Source: Hyphomicrobiales bacterium
GTDB lineage: Bacteria; Pseudomonadota; Alphaproteobacteria; Rhizobiales; Rhizobiaceae
Direction: 5' to 3'
DNA: 33,644 nucleotides
Assembly: GCA_900472605.1 (NCBI GenBank)
Contig: UCJD01000059.1
Location: 1 to 33,644 of the forward strand
Shown: positions 23,519 through 31,869 of the stretch, piece after piece
How the letters are laid out: every line of letters begins with the position of its first letter
Position numbering within the stretch: position 1 is the stretch's first letter
Translations under genes and position numbers: made by a program
Notes under the pieces: model-generated
Told to the model about the DNA's origin: nothing
Database searches by the model: none
Seen by the model: the letters and a program-made list of their open reading frames with translations, nothing else

Positions 23519-24454
23519 ATGACCGACACATCGACAAAACAGGCGACGAGCCCTTTCCTCGTCGCGGCGCTTTATCATTTCGTTTCCGTGCCGCACTTCG
23601 AAAGCCTGCGCGGCCCGCTGCAGCAGCTTTGCGAAGATAATGGCGTGAAGGGCACGCTGCTGCTCGCCCATGAAGGCATCAACGGCACCATCGCCGGGCC
23701 GGATGCAGGGATCGCGACGGTGCTCGCTCATCTGCGCGCCATGCCGGAATTCGCCCGCCTCGAGCACAAGGAAAGCCGCGCGTCGAAGATGCCCTTCGTG
23801 CGCATGAAGGTGAAGCTCAAGAAAGAGATCGTGACGATGGGCGTCGAGAATATCGATCCCAACAAGATCGTCGGCACCTATGTCGCGCCGAAGGATTGGA
23901 ACGCGCTGATCTCCGATCCCGATACGATCGTCATCGACACGCGCAACGATTACGAAACGGCGATCGGCATCTTCAAGGGCGCCGTCGACCCGAACACCAA
24001 GACCTTCCGCGAGTTCCCGGACTGGGTGAAGAACAACACCGGACTGCACAACAAGCCGAAGATCGCTATGTACTGCACCGGCGGCATCCGCTGCGAGAAG
24101 GCGACCGCCTTCATGAAGGAGCAGGGCTTCGACGAGGTCTACCACCTCAAGGGCGGCATCCTGAAATATCTCGAGGACGTACCGCAGGAAGAGAGCCTGT
24201 GGGAAGGCGCCTGCTTCGTCTTCGACGAGCGCGTCTCGGTCGAGCACGGCTTGAAGGAGGGCGGCCACAAGCTTTGCCACGCCTGCCGCAATCCGATCAC
24301 GGCGGAAGAGATCACCTCGGAGAAATACGAGGAAGGCGTGTCCTGCAGCCATTGCTTCGACAGCCGCACCGAGGAAGACCGTCTGCGCTACCGCCAGCGG
24401 CAGCTGCAGATCGCGCTCGCCAAGAAGCGCGGACAGAAGCACATCGGCACCTGA
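23519..24454 (+). CDS. trhO: tRNA uridine-34 hydroxylase TrhO (UPF0176, rhodanese domain)
   Basis: 311 aa. Oxygen-dependent tRNA hydroxylation at uridine 34 (ho5U) is the known role of this family. An N-terminal acylphosphatase-like domain (TLLLAHEGINGTIAG) is followed by a central rhodanese domain with active-site loop CTGGIRC (Cys186 to Cys192, in MYCTGGIRCEKA). The C-terminal part has a zinc-finger-like set CHACRNP and CSHCFDSR. I chose the ATG at 23519; an in-frame GTG at 23456 overlaps the CHAD stop and adds 21 residues of low similarity. Convergent with the CHASE4-GGDEF-EAL gene. Confidence 0.93.
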   Translation: MTDTSTKQATSPFLVAALYHFVSVPHFESLRGPLQQLCEDNGVKGTLLLAHEGINGTIAGPDAGIATVLAHLRAMPEFARLEHKESRASKMPFVRMKVKLKKEIVTMGVENIDPNKIVGTYVAPKDWNALISDPDTIVIDTRNDYETAIGIFKGAVDPNTKTFREFPDWVKNNTGLHNKPKIAMYCTGGIRCEKATAFMKEQGFDEVYHLKGGILKYLEDVPQEESLWEGACFVFDERVSVEHGLKEGGHKLCHACRNPITAEEITSEKYEEGVSCSHCFDSRTEEDRLRYRQRQLQIALAKKRGQKHIGT

Positions 24455-24476
24455 GATCGTCCAGGAAGACGGTCTC
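24453..24476. terminator. Hairpin between convergent genes
   Basis: GAGATCGTC-CAGGAA-GACGGTCTC, a 9-bp stem with one wobble, filling the 26-base gap between trhO and the cyclic di-GMP gene. No U-run on either strand; possibly a weak bidirectional terminator. Confidence 0.4.
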
Positions 24477-24480
24477 GTGA

Positions 24481-26691
24481 TCAGGCGGCGCTGACGCGCC
24501 GTCCGCTGGTCTTGCGTGCGCGCGCTTCCATCAGCCGTTCGGTGATATTCTCGGCTGAGACAGGCCTGCTGAAGAAGAAGCCCTGCAGCGTATCGCACCC
24601 GAACTGCGAGGCGATATCGGCCTGCTCCGGCGTCTCGATGCCCTCCGCCGTCACGGGAATGTCGAGCGAACTGGCGAGCGCCACGGTCGCCTTCAGCATC
24701 TCGCGCTGGCTTTCGCTGTGCTCGATATCCATGATCAGCGAACGATCGATCTTGATGCGGTCGAAACCGAATTGCCGGAGATAGCCGATCGACGAGAAGC
24801 CCGAGCCGAAGTCGTCCAACGCGATTTTGACACCCAGCGTCTTCAGCTGCTCGATCGACTGCCGCGTCCGCTTCGGGTTCTGGATCATGTAACCCTCGGT
24901 CACCTCAAGCGTCACCCGCTTGGCCTCGATCTCCGTCTGCCGCAGCACGTAGCGCACATAATCGGTGAAGGCGGGGTTGCGGAACTGGCCGGGCGAAACG
25001 TTGACGGCGATCCTGAGCTCCGGCCATTGCTTGGCCGTCTCGCAGGCCTTGCGCAGTACGAACAGGCCGAGCGCCTCGATCAGGCCGCTGGTCTCGGCGA
25101 CCGGGATGAACACGTCGGGCGACACAGGCCCATGGCCCGGGCGGTTCCAGCGCACCAGGGCTTCCACGCCGACCATCTCATTGCTGTCGGCGCCGATCAG
25201 CGGCTGATAGGCAAGCGTCAGGTCGCCGCCTTCGATCGCCTGGCGCAGATCGAGTTCCAGCGCGTTGCGCTCCTCGCGATCGGCATCCATGGCGGGATCG
25301 TAGAGCGTCATGCGCGCGCGGCCGGCTTCCTTGGCCTTGTACATGGCCAGATCGGCCCGCCGCACCAGCTCCTCGCGATCGACGCTGCCCGCGGGCGAAA
25401 CCGCGATCCCGATGCTGGCGCCGATGACGACCACGCGCCGACCGATTTCCAGCGGTTCGGCCAGGAAATCGAGAATATGCTCGGAAAGCTGCAACGCTGC
25501 GGCATCCCCCTGCTGTGAAGCAAAGACGATGGCGAATTCATCGCCGCCGATGCGCGCCAGCACGGCGCCTTCGGGTATCAGCACCTTCAGACCGGCCGCC
25601 ACCGCCCGGATCAGCTGGTCGCCAGTGCCATGGCCGTAGGAATCGTTGACCTCCTTGAAGCCGTCGAGGTCGAGATAGAGAAGCTGGACATTATCCTGCG
25701 TCTGCCTGGCGAGCGCCACCATCGCATTGACGGAGACGCGCAGGCCGTCGCGGTTCAGGAGCCCGCTCAGTCGATCACGCAGCGCCTCCTCGCGCGCCAC
25801 GATCTCCTCGCTCTTCAGCCTGCGCCCGGCAAGCCAACCGATGATCAGGAGCACGACGAAGAACAGGCCGACAAGGCAGATCGCCTGCACCACCTGGCGG
25901 CGCACGTCGGCATAGCCGACATCGCCGGGTGCGCGCGAAGTCCAGATCAGTTTGCCCAGCGACACGCCGAGTGCGTCCTCGATCGGCACGGAGTAGGTCG
26001 CGGCGCGGTCCGCGGCGACGAGTTGCAGTCCACCGATGACATAGGTCTTGCCGATATCGTCGATCTTGGCGGCGTCCAGATGGCGGATGAAGATGAGGTA
26101 GCGGTGCTTGCCCGGAGCCGCGGTGAGCGCGCCGGACTTTTCCCGCACCAGCGCCACGCCGCCCACGGCGATGCCGGATGTCGTGCTGATGAAGCCGGAC
26201 GCCTCGGGCAGATCCTGCGGGCCGGCGGCTTTCACCTTGTCGAACAACGCCCAGAGCGCCGGCGAAAAGAAGTCCTGCAACGCGCCGTCCATCGGCTTGC
26301 CGTCGCGATAGACCATGATCGGCGTCTTGTTGTCATCGATGACAACAGCCATATCGAACAACGCGCTGTTGACCGACATCTCGCCATAGTTCGATACGGT
26401 CCAGTCCATGCCGTCGGTGGCATAGACATTGGTCGCGGCATCATCCCATGCGGCGTAATCGTTGAGGGTGGCGCCGAGCTGCGCGACGAAATTCTGCAGC
26501 GCGCCGGAAACGGTCTCGCGAGACCGCTCGTCATCGAGAACGTTGGACTTCTGCGCCACGTGATCCAGCGCGTTCAGCACCATCATCGTGACGACAGCGA
26601 CAACAACGGCAAACGAAAACAGAACGCCGGCCACGGTTGTGTGGCGACCGGCTCCCAGAATCGCGCTTCGTTTGCTGAAGATCGACGGCAT
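24481..26691 (-). CDS. CHASE4-GGDEF-EAL cyclic di-GMP signalling protein
   Basis: 736 aa inner-membrane sensor. Helix 1 is at about 18-40, a periplasmic CHASE4 sensor at about 50-260 (NDYAAWDDAATNVY at 77-90), helix 2 at 267-288. The GGDEF domain has GGDEF at 382-386; there is no RxxD I-site before it. The EAL domain holds EAL at 510-512, NVSPGQF, EVTEGYMI, DDFGSGFSS (626-634), Lys647 and EGIETPEQ. Both catalytic motifs look intact, so it may make or degrade cyclic di-GMP. GGGAG is 7 bases before the ATG. Its ligand is unknown. Confidence 0.94.
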   Translation of the reverse strand: MPSIFSKRSAILGAGRHTTVAGVLFSFAVVVAVVTMMVLNALDHVAQKSNVLDDERSRETVSGALQNFVAQLGATLNDYAAWDDAATNVYATDGMDWTVSNYGEMSVNSALFDMAVVIDDNKTPIMVYRDGKPMDGALQDFFSPALWALFDKVKAAGPQDLPEASGFISTTSGIAVGGVALVREKSGALTAAPGKHRYLIFIRHLDAAKIDDIGKTYVIGGLQLVAADRAATYSVPIEDALGVSLGKLIWTSRAPGDVGYADVRRQVVQAICLVGLFFVVLLIIGWLAGRRLKSEEIVAREEALRDRLSGLLNRDGLRVSVNAMVALARQTQDNVQLLYLDLDGFKEVNDSYGHGTGDQLIRAVAAGLKVLIPEGAVLARIGGDEFAIVFASQQGDAAALQLSEHILDFLAEPLEIGRRVVVIGASIGIAVSPAGSVDREELVRRADLAMYKAKEAGRARMTLYDPAMDADREERNALELDLRQAIEGGDLTLAYQPLIGADSNEMVGVEALVRWNRPGHGPVSPDVFIPVAETSGLIEALGLFVLRKACETAKQWPELRIAVNVSPGQFRNPAFTDYVRYVLRQTEIEAKRVTLEVTEGYMIQNPKRTRQSIEQLKTLGVKIALDDFGSGFSSIGYLRQFGFDRIKIDRSLIMDIEHSESQREMLKATVALASSLDIPVTAEGIETPEQADIASQFGCDTLQGFFFSRPVSAENITERLMEARARKTSGRRVSAA

Positions 26692-26830
26692 GCATTCTCC
26701 CTGTCGGGGAATACTGCCGGGAAGCCTTCAAAAAACGGTTAAAACGCGATTGAACGATTAAGCATTTCAGCCTCGTCCGCACAACGGTTTACACGGATAA
26801 AATCCTTGCATTTCAAATAGATGAAATCAT

Positions 26831-27394
26831 TCAACTGCGCTCATCAAGAATATTCTTTCTGATATGGTCGCAGAATTTTGCAAGCGCGTTCAAAATATCG
26901 CCTTTACGCACGGCCGCATCGAGAACGGCCGCCTGCGCCGCCTCATCCTTGCCAAGCAACCCCAGACGCAGATGCGCCTCTTCGACGATATCGAACGACA
27001 TGGTCTTCAAGACCTCGCTCAGCTGCGCCAGCGCGAAGTCGCCGCGGTGCGATGCATGCGCGATCATCACGGGCTTGAAGGGCACCTCGTCGCGCGACAC
27101 CAGCCAGTCCAGCGCGTTCTTCAAGCCGCCCGGCAGCCCGTGCGCATATTCTGGGCAGGCGACGATAACGCCATCGGCGGCGCGCATCTTCGCCCCCAGC
27201 CGCTCGACAATCTCGGGTGTCTGCGCGCCCTCGCGATCGGGATTGAAGATCGGCAGATCACCGATGAGATCGCAAATCTCGATCGTCACGCCTGCGGGTG
27301 CGTGATCGCGCAACGCCTCCAGCAGCCGGCGATTGGTCGAGACCTTCCGCTGGCTGCCGCAGAGCGCATAAAGAAAGAGCGGTTTGGCGTCCAT
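26831..27394 (-). CDS. NADPH-dependent FMN reductase-family flavoprotein
   Basis: 187 aa flavodoxin-fold protein. The FMN phosphate loop is GSQRKVSTNRRLLEAL near the N-terminus, and the second signature PEYAHGLPGGLKNALDWL binds the isoalloxazine ring; both are typical of the ChrR/azoreductase-like NADPH:FMN reductase family. Likely reduces flavins, quinones or other electron acceptors in the cytoplasm. No strong ribosome binding site is visible. It is separated from metQ upstream by a strong terminator, so it is probably an independent gene. Confidence 0.9.
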   Translation of the reverse strand: MDAKPLFLYALCGSQRKVSTNRRLLEALRDHAPAGVTIEICDLIGDLPIFNPDREGAQTPEIVERLGAKMRAADGVIVACPEYAHGLPGGLKNALDWLVSRDEVPFKPVMIAHASHRGDFALAQLSEVLKTMSFDIVEEAHLRLGLLGKDEAAQAAVLDAAVRKGDILNALAKFCDHIRKNILDERS

Positions 27395-27431
27395 GACACT
27401 GGTCTATGTCAAACGACGATTCGCCCCAACG

Positions 27432-27461
27432 AAAAAGCGGCCCGGCAAGGCCGGACCGCTT
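27432..27461 (-). terminator. Rho-independent terminator of the metNIQ operon
   Basis: On the minus strand AAGCGGtCCGGC-CTT-GCCGGgCCGCTT followed by a T-run (27432-27436), 27 bases past the metQ stop codon. A 12-bp stem with one mismatch. Confidence 0.9.
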
Positions 27462-27488
27462 CATCTCGGACAAGGATAAGACCAGATC

Positions 27489-28265
27489 TTACCAGGAGGG
27501 GATCAGGGCGCCCTTGAACTGTTCGTTGATGAACTTGCGGATGCTCTCGTCGTGGTAGGATTCGACCAGCGTCTTGGCCCACGGTGCGTCCTTGTCGGCG
27601 GTGCGGACGACGATCACGTTGGCGTAAGGCGACTTCTCACCTTCGATGGCGATGGCGTCGGTCTTCGGATGCAGGCCGGCTTCCATGGCATAGTTGGTGT
27701 TGATGACGGCGGCGTCGACGTCATCGAGCGAGCGCGGCAGCTGTGCGGCATCGATTTCGGCGAACTCGATCTTCTTCGGGTTCTCGACGATGTCGGCGAC
27801 GGTAACCTTGACGCCAGGATTGTCCTTGAACTTGATCAGGCCCTTGGAAGCGAGAACGAGAAGCGCGCGGCCGCCATTGGTCGGGTCGTTGGGGATGGCG
27901 ACGGTTGCACCTTCCTTCAGCTCGTCGAGGCTCTTCACCTTCTTGGAATAGACACCCATGGGCGTGGTGATCGTCGTGCCGATGCTGACGAGATCAAACT
28001 TGCGGTCGGCGATCTGGTTGTCGAGGTAGGGCTGGTGCTGGAACGAGTTGGCCTGGATGTCGCCATCGTTGAGCGCCTGGTTCGGCACCACATAGTCGGA
28101 GAACTCGACGATCTCGATGTTGAGGCCCTCGGTCTTGGCGATCTCGGCGACCTTTTCCATGATCTGCGCGTGCTCACCCGGCGTAACGCCGACCTTGATG
28201 TCTTCGGCGAGTGCCGAGCCGGCTGCGAAGGCAGCCAGCGCGGCTGCGATGATGAATTTCTTCAT
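27489..28265 (-). CDS. metQ: Methionine ABC transporter substrate-binding protein
   Basis: 258 aa NlpA/MetQ-family protein that captures D- and L-methionine in the periplasm. The signal peptide MKKFIIAAALAAFAAGSALA has no lipobox cysteine, so it is a soluble periplasmic protein instead of the lipoprotein of enterobacteria. Family hallmarks are VGVTPGEHAQIME, FSDYVVPNQALNDGDIQANSFQHQPYL and AVINTNYAMEAGL. AAGGAG is 7 bases upstream of the ATG. Third gene of metN-metI-metQ, 41 bases behind metI, and followed by a strong terminator. Confidence 0.96.
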   Translation of the reverse strand: MKKFIIAAALAAFAAGSALAEDIKVGVTPGEHAQIMEKVAEIAKTEGLNIEIVEFSDYVVPNQALNDGDIQANSFQHQPYLDNQIADRKFDLVSIGTTITTPMGVYSKKVKSLDELKEGATVAIPNDPTNGGRALLVLASKGLIKFKDNPGVKVTVADIVENPKKIEFAEIDAAQLPRSLDDVDAAVINTNYAMEAGLHPKTDAIAIEGEKSPYANVIVVRTADKDAPWAKTLVESYHDESIRKFINEQFKGALIPSW

Positions 28266-28306
28266 GGGTGTCTCCTTAAGTTGAATTATGGTTTGTTGTT
28301 AAAGGG

Positions 28307-28975
28307 TCAGTTTTTCCGGTTGCGCTTGTCGAAGCGGCGGGCAAGCCCGTCGCCGGCGCTCTGCACCAGCTGCACGAGAACGATCAGCACGATCACGACC
28401 ATCACCATCATCTCGGGATTGAAGCGCTGATAGCCATAGCGGATGCCGAGATCGCCCAGTCCGCCGCCGCCGACGGCGCCGACCATGGCGGAGTAGCCGA
28501 TCAGGCTGACGATTGTCATGGTAAGCGCCATCAGGATGCTCGGCCGCGCCTCCGGCAACAGCACCTTGAAGACGATCTGGAACGGCGTGGCCCCCATGGC
28601 GCGGGCAGCCTCGATCAGGCCCTTGTCGATCTCGCGGATGGCGGATTCGACCAGCCGGGCGAAGAAGGGGATCGTGGCTATGGTGAGCGGCACGATCGCC
28701 GCCCAGGTGCCGATCGACGTTCCCGTCAAAAGGCGTGTCAACGGCACGATGGCAACGACGAGGATGATGAACGGCGTCGAGCGCGCGGCATTGACGATCA
28801 GCCCGAGCACGCGGTTGGTCTTCGGCGCCGGAAACAGCTCGCCCTTGCCCGATGTGGCAAGGAAAACGCCGATCGGCAGGCCGATGATCGAGCCTACGAT
28901 ACCGGCGACGAACACCATCTGCAGGGTCTGCATCAGCGCCTTGGAGAGGAGGTTGTAGATCATATCAATCGACAT
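28307..28975 (-). CDS. metI: Methionine ABC transporter permease
   Basis: 222 aa inner-membrane permease of the MetNIQ importer with about five membrane helices. The ATPase-contact loop (EAA motif) is ESAIREIDKGLIEAARAMGATPFQIVFKVLLPEARP, as in MetI. Start at 28975 is chosen for GGAGG 9 bases upstream; it overlaps the end of metN by 11 bases, so translation is coupled. GYSAMVGAVGGGGLGDLGIRYGY is the characteristic C-terminal MetI segment. Length matches family (about 217-222 aa). Confidence 0.95.
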   Translation of the reverse strand: MSIDMIYNLLSKALMQTLQMVFVAGIVGSIIGLPIGVFLATSGKGELFPAPKTNRVLGLIVNAARSTPFIILVVAIVPLTRLLTGTSIGTWAAIVPLTIATIPFFARLVESAIREIDKGLIEAARAMGATPFQIVFKVLLPEARPSILMALTMTIVSLIGYSAMVGAVGGGGLGDLGIRYGYQRFNPEMMVMVVIVLIVLVQLVQSAGDGLARRFDKRNRKN

Positions 28976-30092
28976 AGCCGAGCACCTCCGTCTTGAGGCG
29001 TGTTTCCGCATAGAAGCGGTCGGCACGCGCGATGACTTCCGGATCGGCGGAATAGGAAACGACGAGCGAACCGAAGGGCTCTCCCCCGATCTCCTCGATC
29101 GCGCCGGCGAGGATATTGACGTCGGAGCCGAGCTCCGCGACCAGCCGCCCGGTCAAGGGCTTGAAGGCGGTCTCGCCGAAGAACACCAGCCGCACCAGCG
29201 CCCGGTCACCCGCAGACGGCTGCGCCTTGATGCCCGAACGCAGCCATTCCGGCAGCTTCAGCGCCGAGGCGAGCAGCGTGCGCGTCGTCTGGTGTTGCGG
29301 GTTGGTATAGACGTCGAACGTCCGACCGGCCTCGACGATGCGCCCGGCATCGATCACCGCCACGTGGCTGGCGATGGTCTTCACCACCTCCATCTCGTGG
29401 GTGATGAGGAGAACCGTGAGGCCGAGCTCGGCATTGATCCGCTTCAGCAGTTCGAGGATCGACTGCGTCGTCTCCGGATCGAGCGCCGAAGTCGCCTCGT
29501 CGGAGAGCAGCAGCTTCGGATCGGTCGCCAGGGCGCGCGCGATGCCGACGCGCTGCTTCTGGCCGCCGGAGAGCTCCGAGGGATAATTGCCCGCCTTGTC
29601 GCCGAGACCGACGAGATCGAGCAGCGGCCCGACCTTGGCGCGGATCGCCTGCTTGTCGACACCCGCGATCTCCAGTGGCAACGCCACATTGTCGAAGGCG
29701 GTGCGCGAGGACAACAGATTGAAGTGCTGGAAGATCATGCCGACCTGACGGCGCAGGCCGCGAAGCCCCTCTTCGCTGAGCGCGCCGACATCCACGCCAT
29801 CGACGAGCACCTTGCCCGAGGTCGCCGTCTCCAGCCCGTTGACCATGCGGATCAGCGTCGACTTGCCGGCGCCGGAGCGGCCGATAATGCCGGTGATGGC
29901 GCCGCGCGCAACGGTGAGGTCGACCTTTTCGACCGCGGTGAACCCGCCCTCGCCTTGAGGCCCATAGCGCTTGCCGGCGCCTTCGAAGGCGACCATCGGG
30001 ATCGCGCCCGCCGCGCCCTCTGGGTCTCGCCCGGAATGGCCGCCGGACGCGCCCTGGGCAGCGTCTTGTTGGGCCTGATGTTGGAGTGTCAT
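28965..30092 (-). CDS. metN: Methionine ABC transporter ATP-binding protein
   Basis: 375 aa ATPase driving methionine import. Walker A GRSGAGKS at 71-78, signature LSGGQ at 174-178, Walker B LLLSDEA at 194-200, and a C-terminal NIL (methionine-sensing) domain from about 295, which in MetN mediates allosteric inhibition by methionine. The first 32 residues are a Gly/Ala/Gln-rich low-complexity tail absent from typical MetN (about 343 aa); the canonical start would be near VAFEGAGKRYG. No better internal ribosome binding site is seen at the ATG there. It follows a structured leader and is the first gene of metNIQ. Confidence 0.95.
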   Translation of the reverse strand: MTLQHQAQQDAAQGASGGHSGRDPEGAAGAIPMVAFEGAGKRYGPQGEGGFTAVEKVDLTVARGAITGIIGRSGAGKSTLIRMVNGLETATSGKVLVDGVDVGALSEEGLRGLRRQVGMIFQHFNLLSSRTAFDNVALPLEIAGVDKQAIRAKVGPLLDLVGLGDKAGNYPSELSGGQKQRVGIARALATDPKLLLSDEATSALDPETTQSILELLKRINAELGLTVLLITHEMEVVKTIASHVAVIDAGRIVEAGRTFDVYTNPQHQTTRTLLASALKLPEWLRSGIKAQPSAGDRALVRLVFFGETAFKPLTGRLVAELGSDVNILAGAIEEIGGEPFGSLVVSYSADPEVIARADRFYAETRLKTEVLGYVD

Positions 30093-30363
30093 TTCATGCT
30101 CGCCAAGTGTTGGTCTTCAAAAACTGGCGGTTCTATAACCGCTATCGCGCCGATTAGCCAATCGGGCGGCACATTCGAAGACAATCACGGGTACGAGACA
30201 TGGACACGGGCTTTCGTTGCGGGCGGGAGAGAAGGGCGATCCGCCTTTCCTGCTGCTGCAACTTATGCCGCCAGTGGTCGAAACCGGACAGGGATGGTTT
30301 TTTATTTGTGCGATGCAGCAGGAAAAAATCTACCTGCCGCATAGACAATTCGAACTGAGGCGA
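30093..30363 (-). promoter_or_regulatory. Structured metN leader with alternative stems and a terminator-like hairpin
   Basis: Read on the minus strand (5' to 3'): segment A TGCGGCAGG (30341-30333) pairs with B TTTCCTGCTGCA (30325-30314; 9 bp, one wobble). B also pairs with C TGCAGCAGCAGGAAA (30260-30246; 11 contiguous bp). A:B and B:C exclude each other. Further down are CCGATT-GGCT-AATCGG (30165-30150) and GCGGTT-ATAG-AACCGC followed by CAGTTTTT (30142-30119), 26 bases before the metN ATG. This resembles an attenuator. A basic 62-codon frame (ATG at 30342) spans it without a ribosome binding site. Ligand and class unknown; it lacks a recognisable SAM-II core. Confidence 0.5.
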
Positions 30364-31755
30364 TCAGGCGCTCTTGTGATTACCCTTCGGAAACTGCGCA
30401 GCGAGCTCCGAGTACCACTTTCCGCTCGTCTTCACCGTGCGCACCTGGGTGTCGTAATCGACATGCACGAGGCCGAAGCGCATGCGATAGCCCTCCGCCC
30501 ATTCGAAATTGTCCATCAGGCTCCAGGCGAAATAGCCACGCATCGGATAGCCGTCCTTGATGAGGTCGGCGACGACATCGAGATGCTGGATGTAATAATC
30601 GAGCCGCATCGTGTCCTCTATTGCACCCGCTTCGATGCCGGTATTGTCGCAGGCGCCGTTCTCGGTGATGTAGCACTCCGGCAGGTCGTAGCGGCGATAG
30701 AGGTCCTCCACCACATGCTTCAGCGCCGGCGCATAGACCTCCCAGCCGATATCGGTCTTGACGTCGCTGACGCGGGGCGCCTCGACCGTCCAGGGGAAAT
30801 CGCCGGTCTTGGTGGGATCGTCGGCCACGCGCAGCGGCGTGTAGTAATTGAGCCCCCACCAGTCGAGCTTCTGGCTGATGATCGCAAGATCGCCCTCCTC
30901 GACCACGGGCATGCGGTCCCCCAGCGCTTCCAGGAACTCCTTGGGATATTCGCCCTTGAAGACGGGATCGAAGAAGGCGCCGTTGTGGAACTGGTGCGCC
31001 CGCTCGCCGGCTGCCTGGTCGCTAGCACTGTCGGAACCCGGGATGACCGACATGGAGTTGAGCACCAGGCCAACAGGCACGTTCGGCGCTTCCGAGCGGA
31101 TCGCCTCGACGCCGAGGCCGTGCGCGAGGTTCATGTAATGCATCGCGTGCAGCGCCGCCTGCATGTTGCGCTCACCCGGCGCATGAATGCCATAGAGATG
31201 GCTGAGCCAGACGATGCACCAAGGCTCGTTGAACGTTGCGACGCTGTCCAGACGATCGCCGAGGCGCGCCATCACCGTCTTGGCGTAACGCTGATAGGCA
31301 TAGGCCGTCGACCGCGCCGTCCAGCCGCCGTCGCCGGCAAGCAAAAGCGGCAGGTCCCAGTGATAGAGCGTGGCGAAAGTCTTGATACCCCGTGCCTTGC
31401 AGCCATCGACCAGGCGATCGTAGAAATCGAGCCCCTTCTCGTTCACCGGCCCGGTTCCATCAGGGATGATGCGCGGCCAGGCAATGGAAAAACGATAGGC
31501 CTCGACGCCGAGCGACTTGATGAGATCGAGATCCTCGTCGAGGCGGTTATAATGATCGCAGGCGATGTCGCCATTGTCGCGATTGAAGACCCGGCCCGGC
31601 ATGTTGCAGAAGGCATCCCAGATCGACGGCTTGCGCCCATCGGCCTTCGAGGCGCCCTCGATCTGGAAGGCGGCCGTCGCCACGCCAAAGGTGAAATCGC
31701 CGGGGAAACGGGCGGCCAGGGCCTTCGCGTCAATGGTTGTCGCATCAATCGTCAA
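30364..31755 (-). CDS. Family 1 glycoside hydrolase (beta-glucosidase)
   Basis: 463 aa cytoplasmic enzyme hydrolysing beta-glucosides or related beta-glycosides. Acid/base Glu177 is in TFNEPWC and nucleophile Glu365 in YITENGA; FGVATAAFQIEGA near the N-terminus is the GH1 signature. No signal peptide. The start is a TTG at 31755, 8 bases after GGAGG; a farther in-frame TTG at 31830 would add 25 residues with no site and no family match. It lies upstream of metN on the same strand but with 271 bases between. No transporter or regulator for the sugar is adjacent. Confidence 0.94.
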   Translation of the reverse strand: MTIDATTIDAKALAARFPGDFTFGVATAAFQIEGASKADGRKPSIWDAFCNMPGRVFNRDNGDIACDHYNRLDEDLDLIKSLGVEAYRFSIAWPRIIPDGTGPVNEKGLDFYDRLVDGCKARGIKTFATLYHWDLPLLLAGDGGWTARSTAYAYQRYAKTVMARLGDRLDSVATFNEPWCIVWLSHLYGIHAPGERNMQAALHAMHYMNLAHGLGVEAIRSEAPNVPVGLVLNSMSVIPGSDSASDQAAGERAHQFHNGAFFDPVFKGEYPKEFLEALGDRMPVVEEGDLAIISQKLDWWGLNYYTPLRVADDPTKTGDFPWTVEAPRVSDVKTDIGWEVYAPALKHVVEDLYRRYDLPECYITENGACDNTGIEAGAIEDTMRLDYYIQHLDVVADLIKDGYPMRGYFAWSLMDNFEWAEGYRMRFGLVHVDYDTQVRTVKTSGKWYSELAAQFPKGNHKSA

Positions 31756-31869
31756 ACTGAAATCCTCCAAACTCGGCCGGTTGGCTGCCTCGCGCGTCCG
31801 GCGGCTTTCTACTCTACGTATAGGTTTCAAATGTCAAATCTGTAACGTTGCAGATGAATATGCCCACGA

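Noticed and set aside
30093..30363. SAM-II riboswitch upstream of metN
   Set aside because: I could not find the SAM-II core (pseudoknot stem and conserved loop). The structured leader is reported without a class name.
30217..31845. Very long open frames antisense to real genes (also at 369-1145, 2169-3341, 8055-9242, 9290-10639, 31939-33516)
   Set aside because: They mirror genes with full catalytic motifs on the other strand, show low-complexity Arg/Ala/Asp-rich translations and lack ribosome binding sites. They are a product of high GC content.
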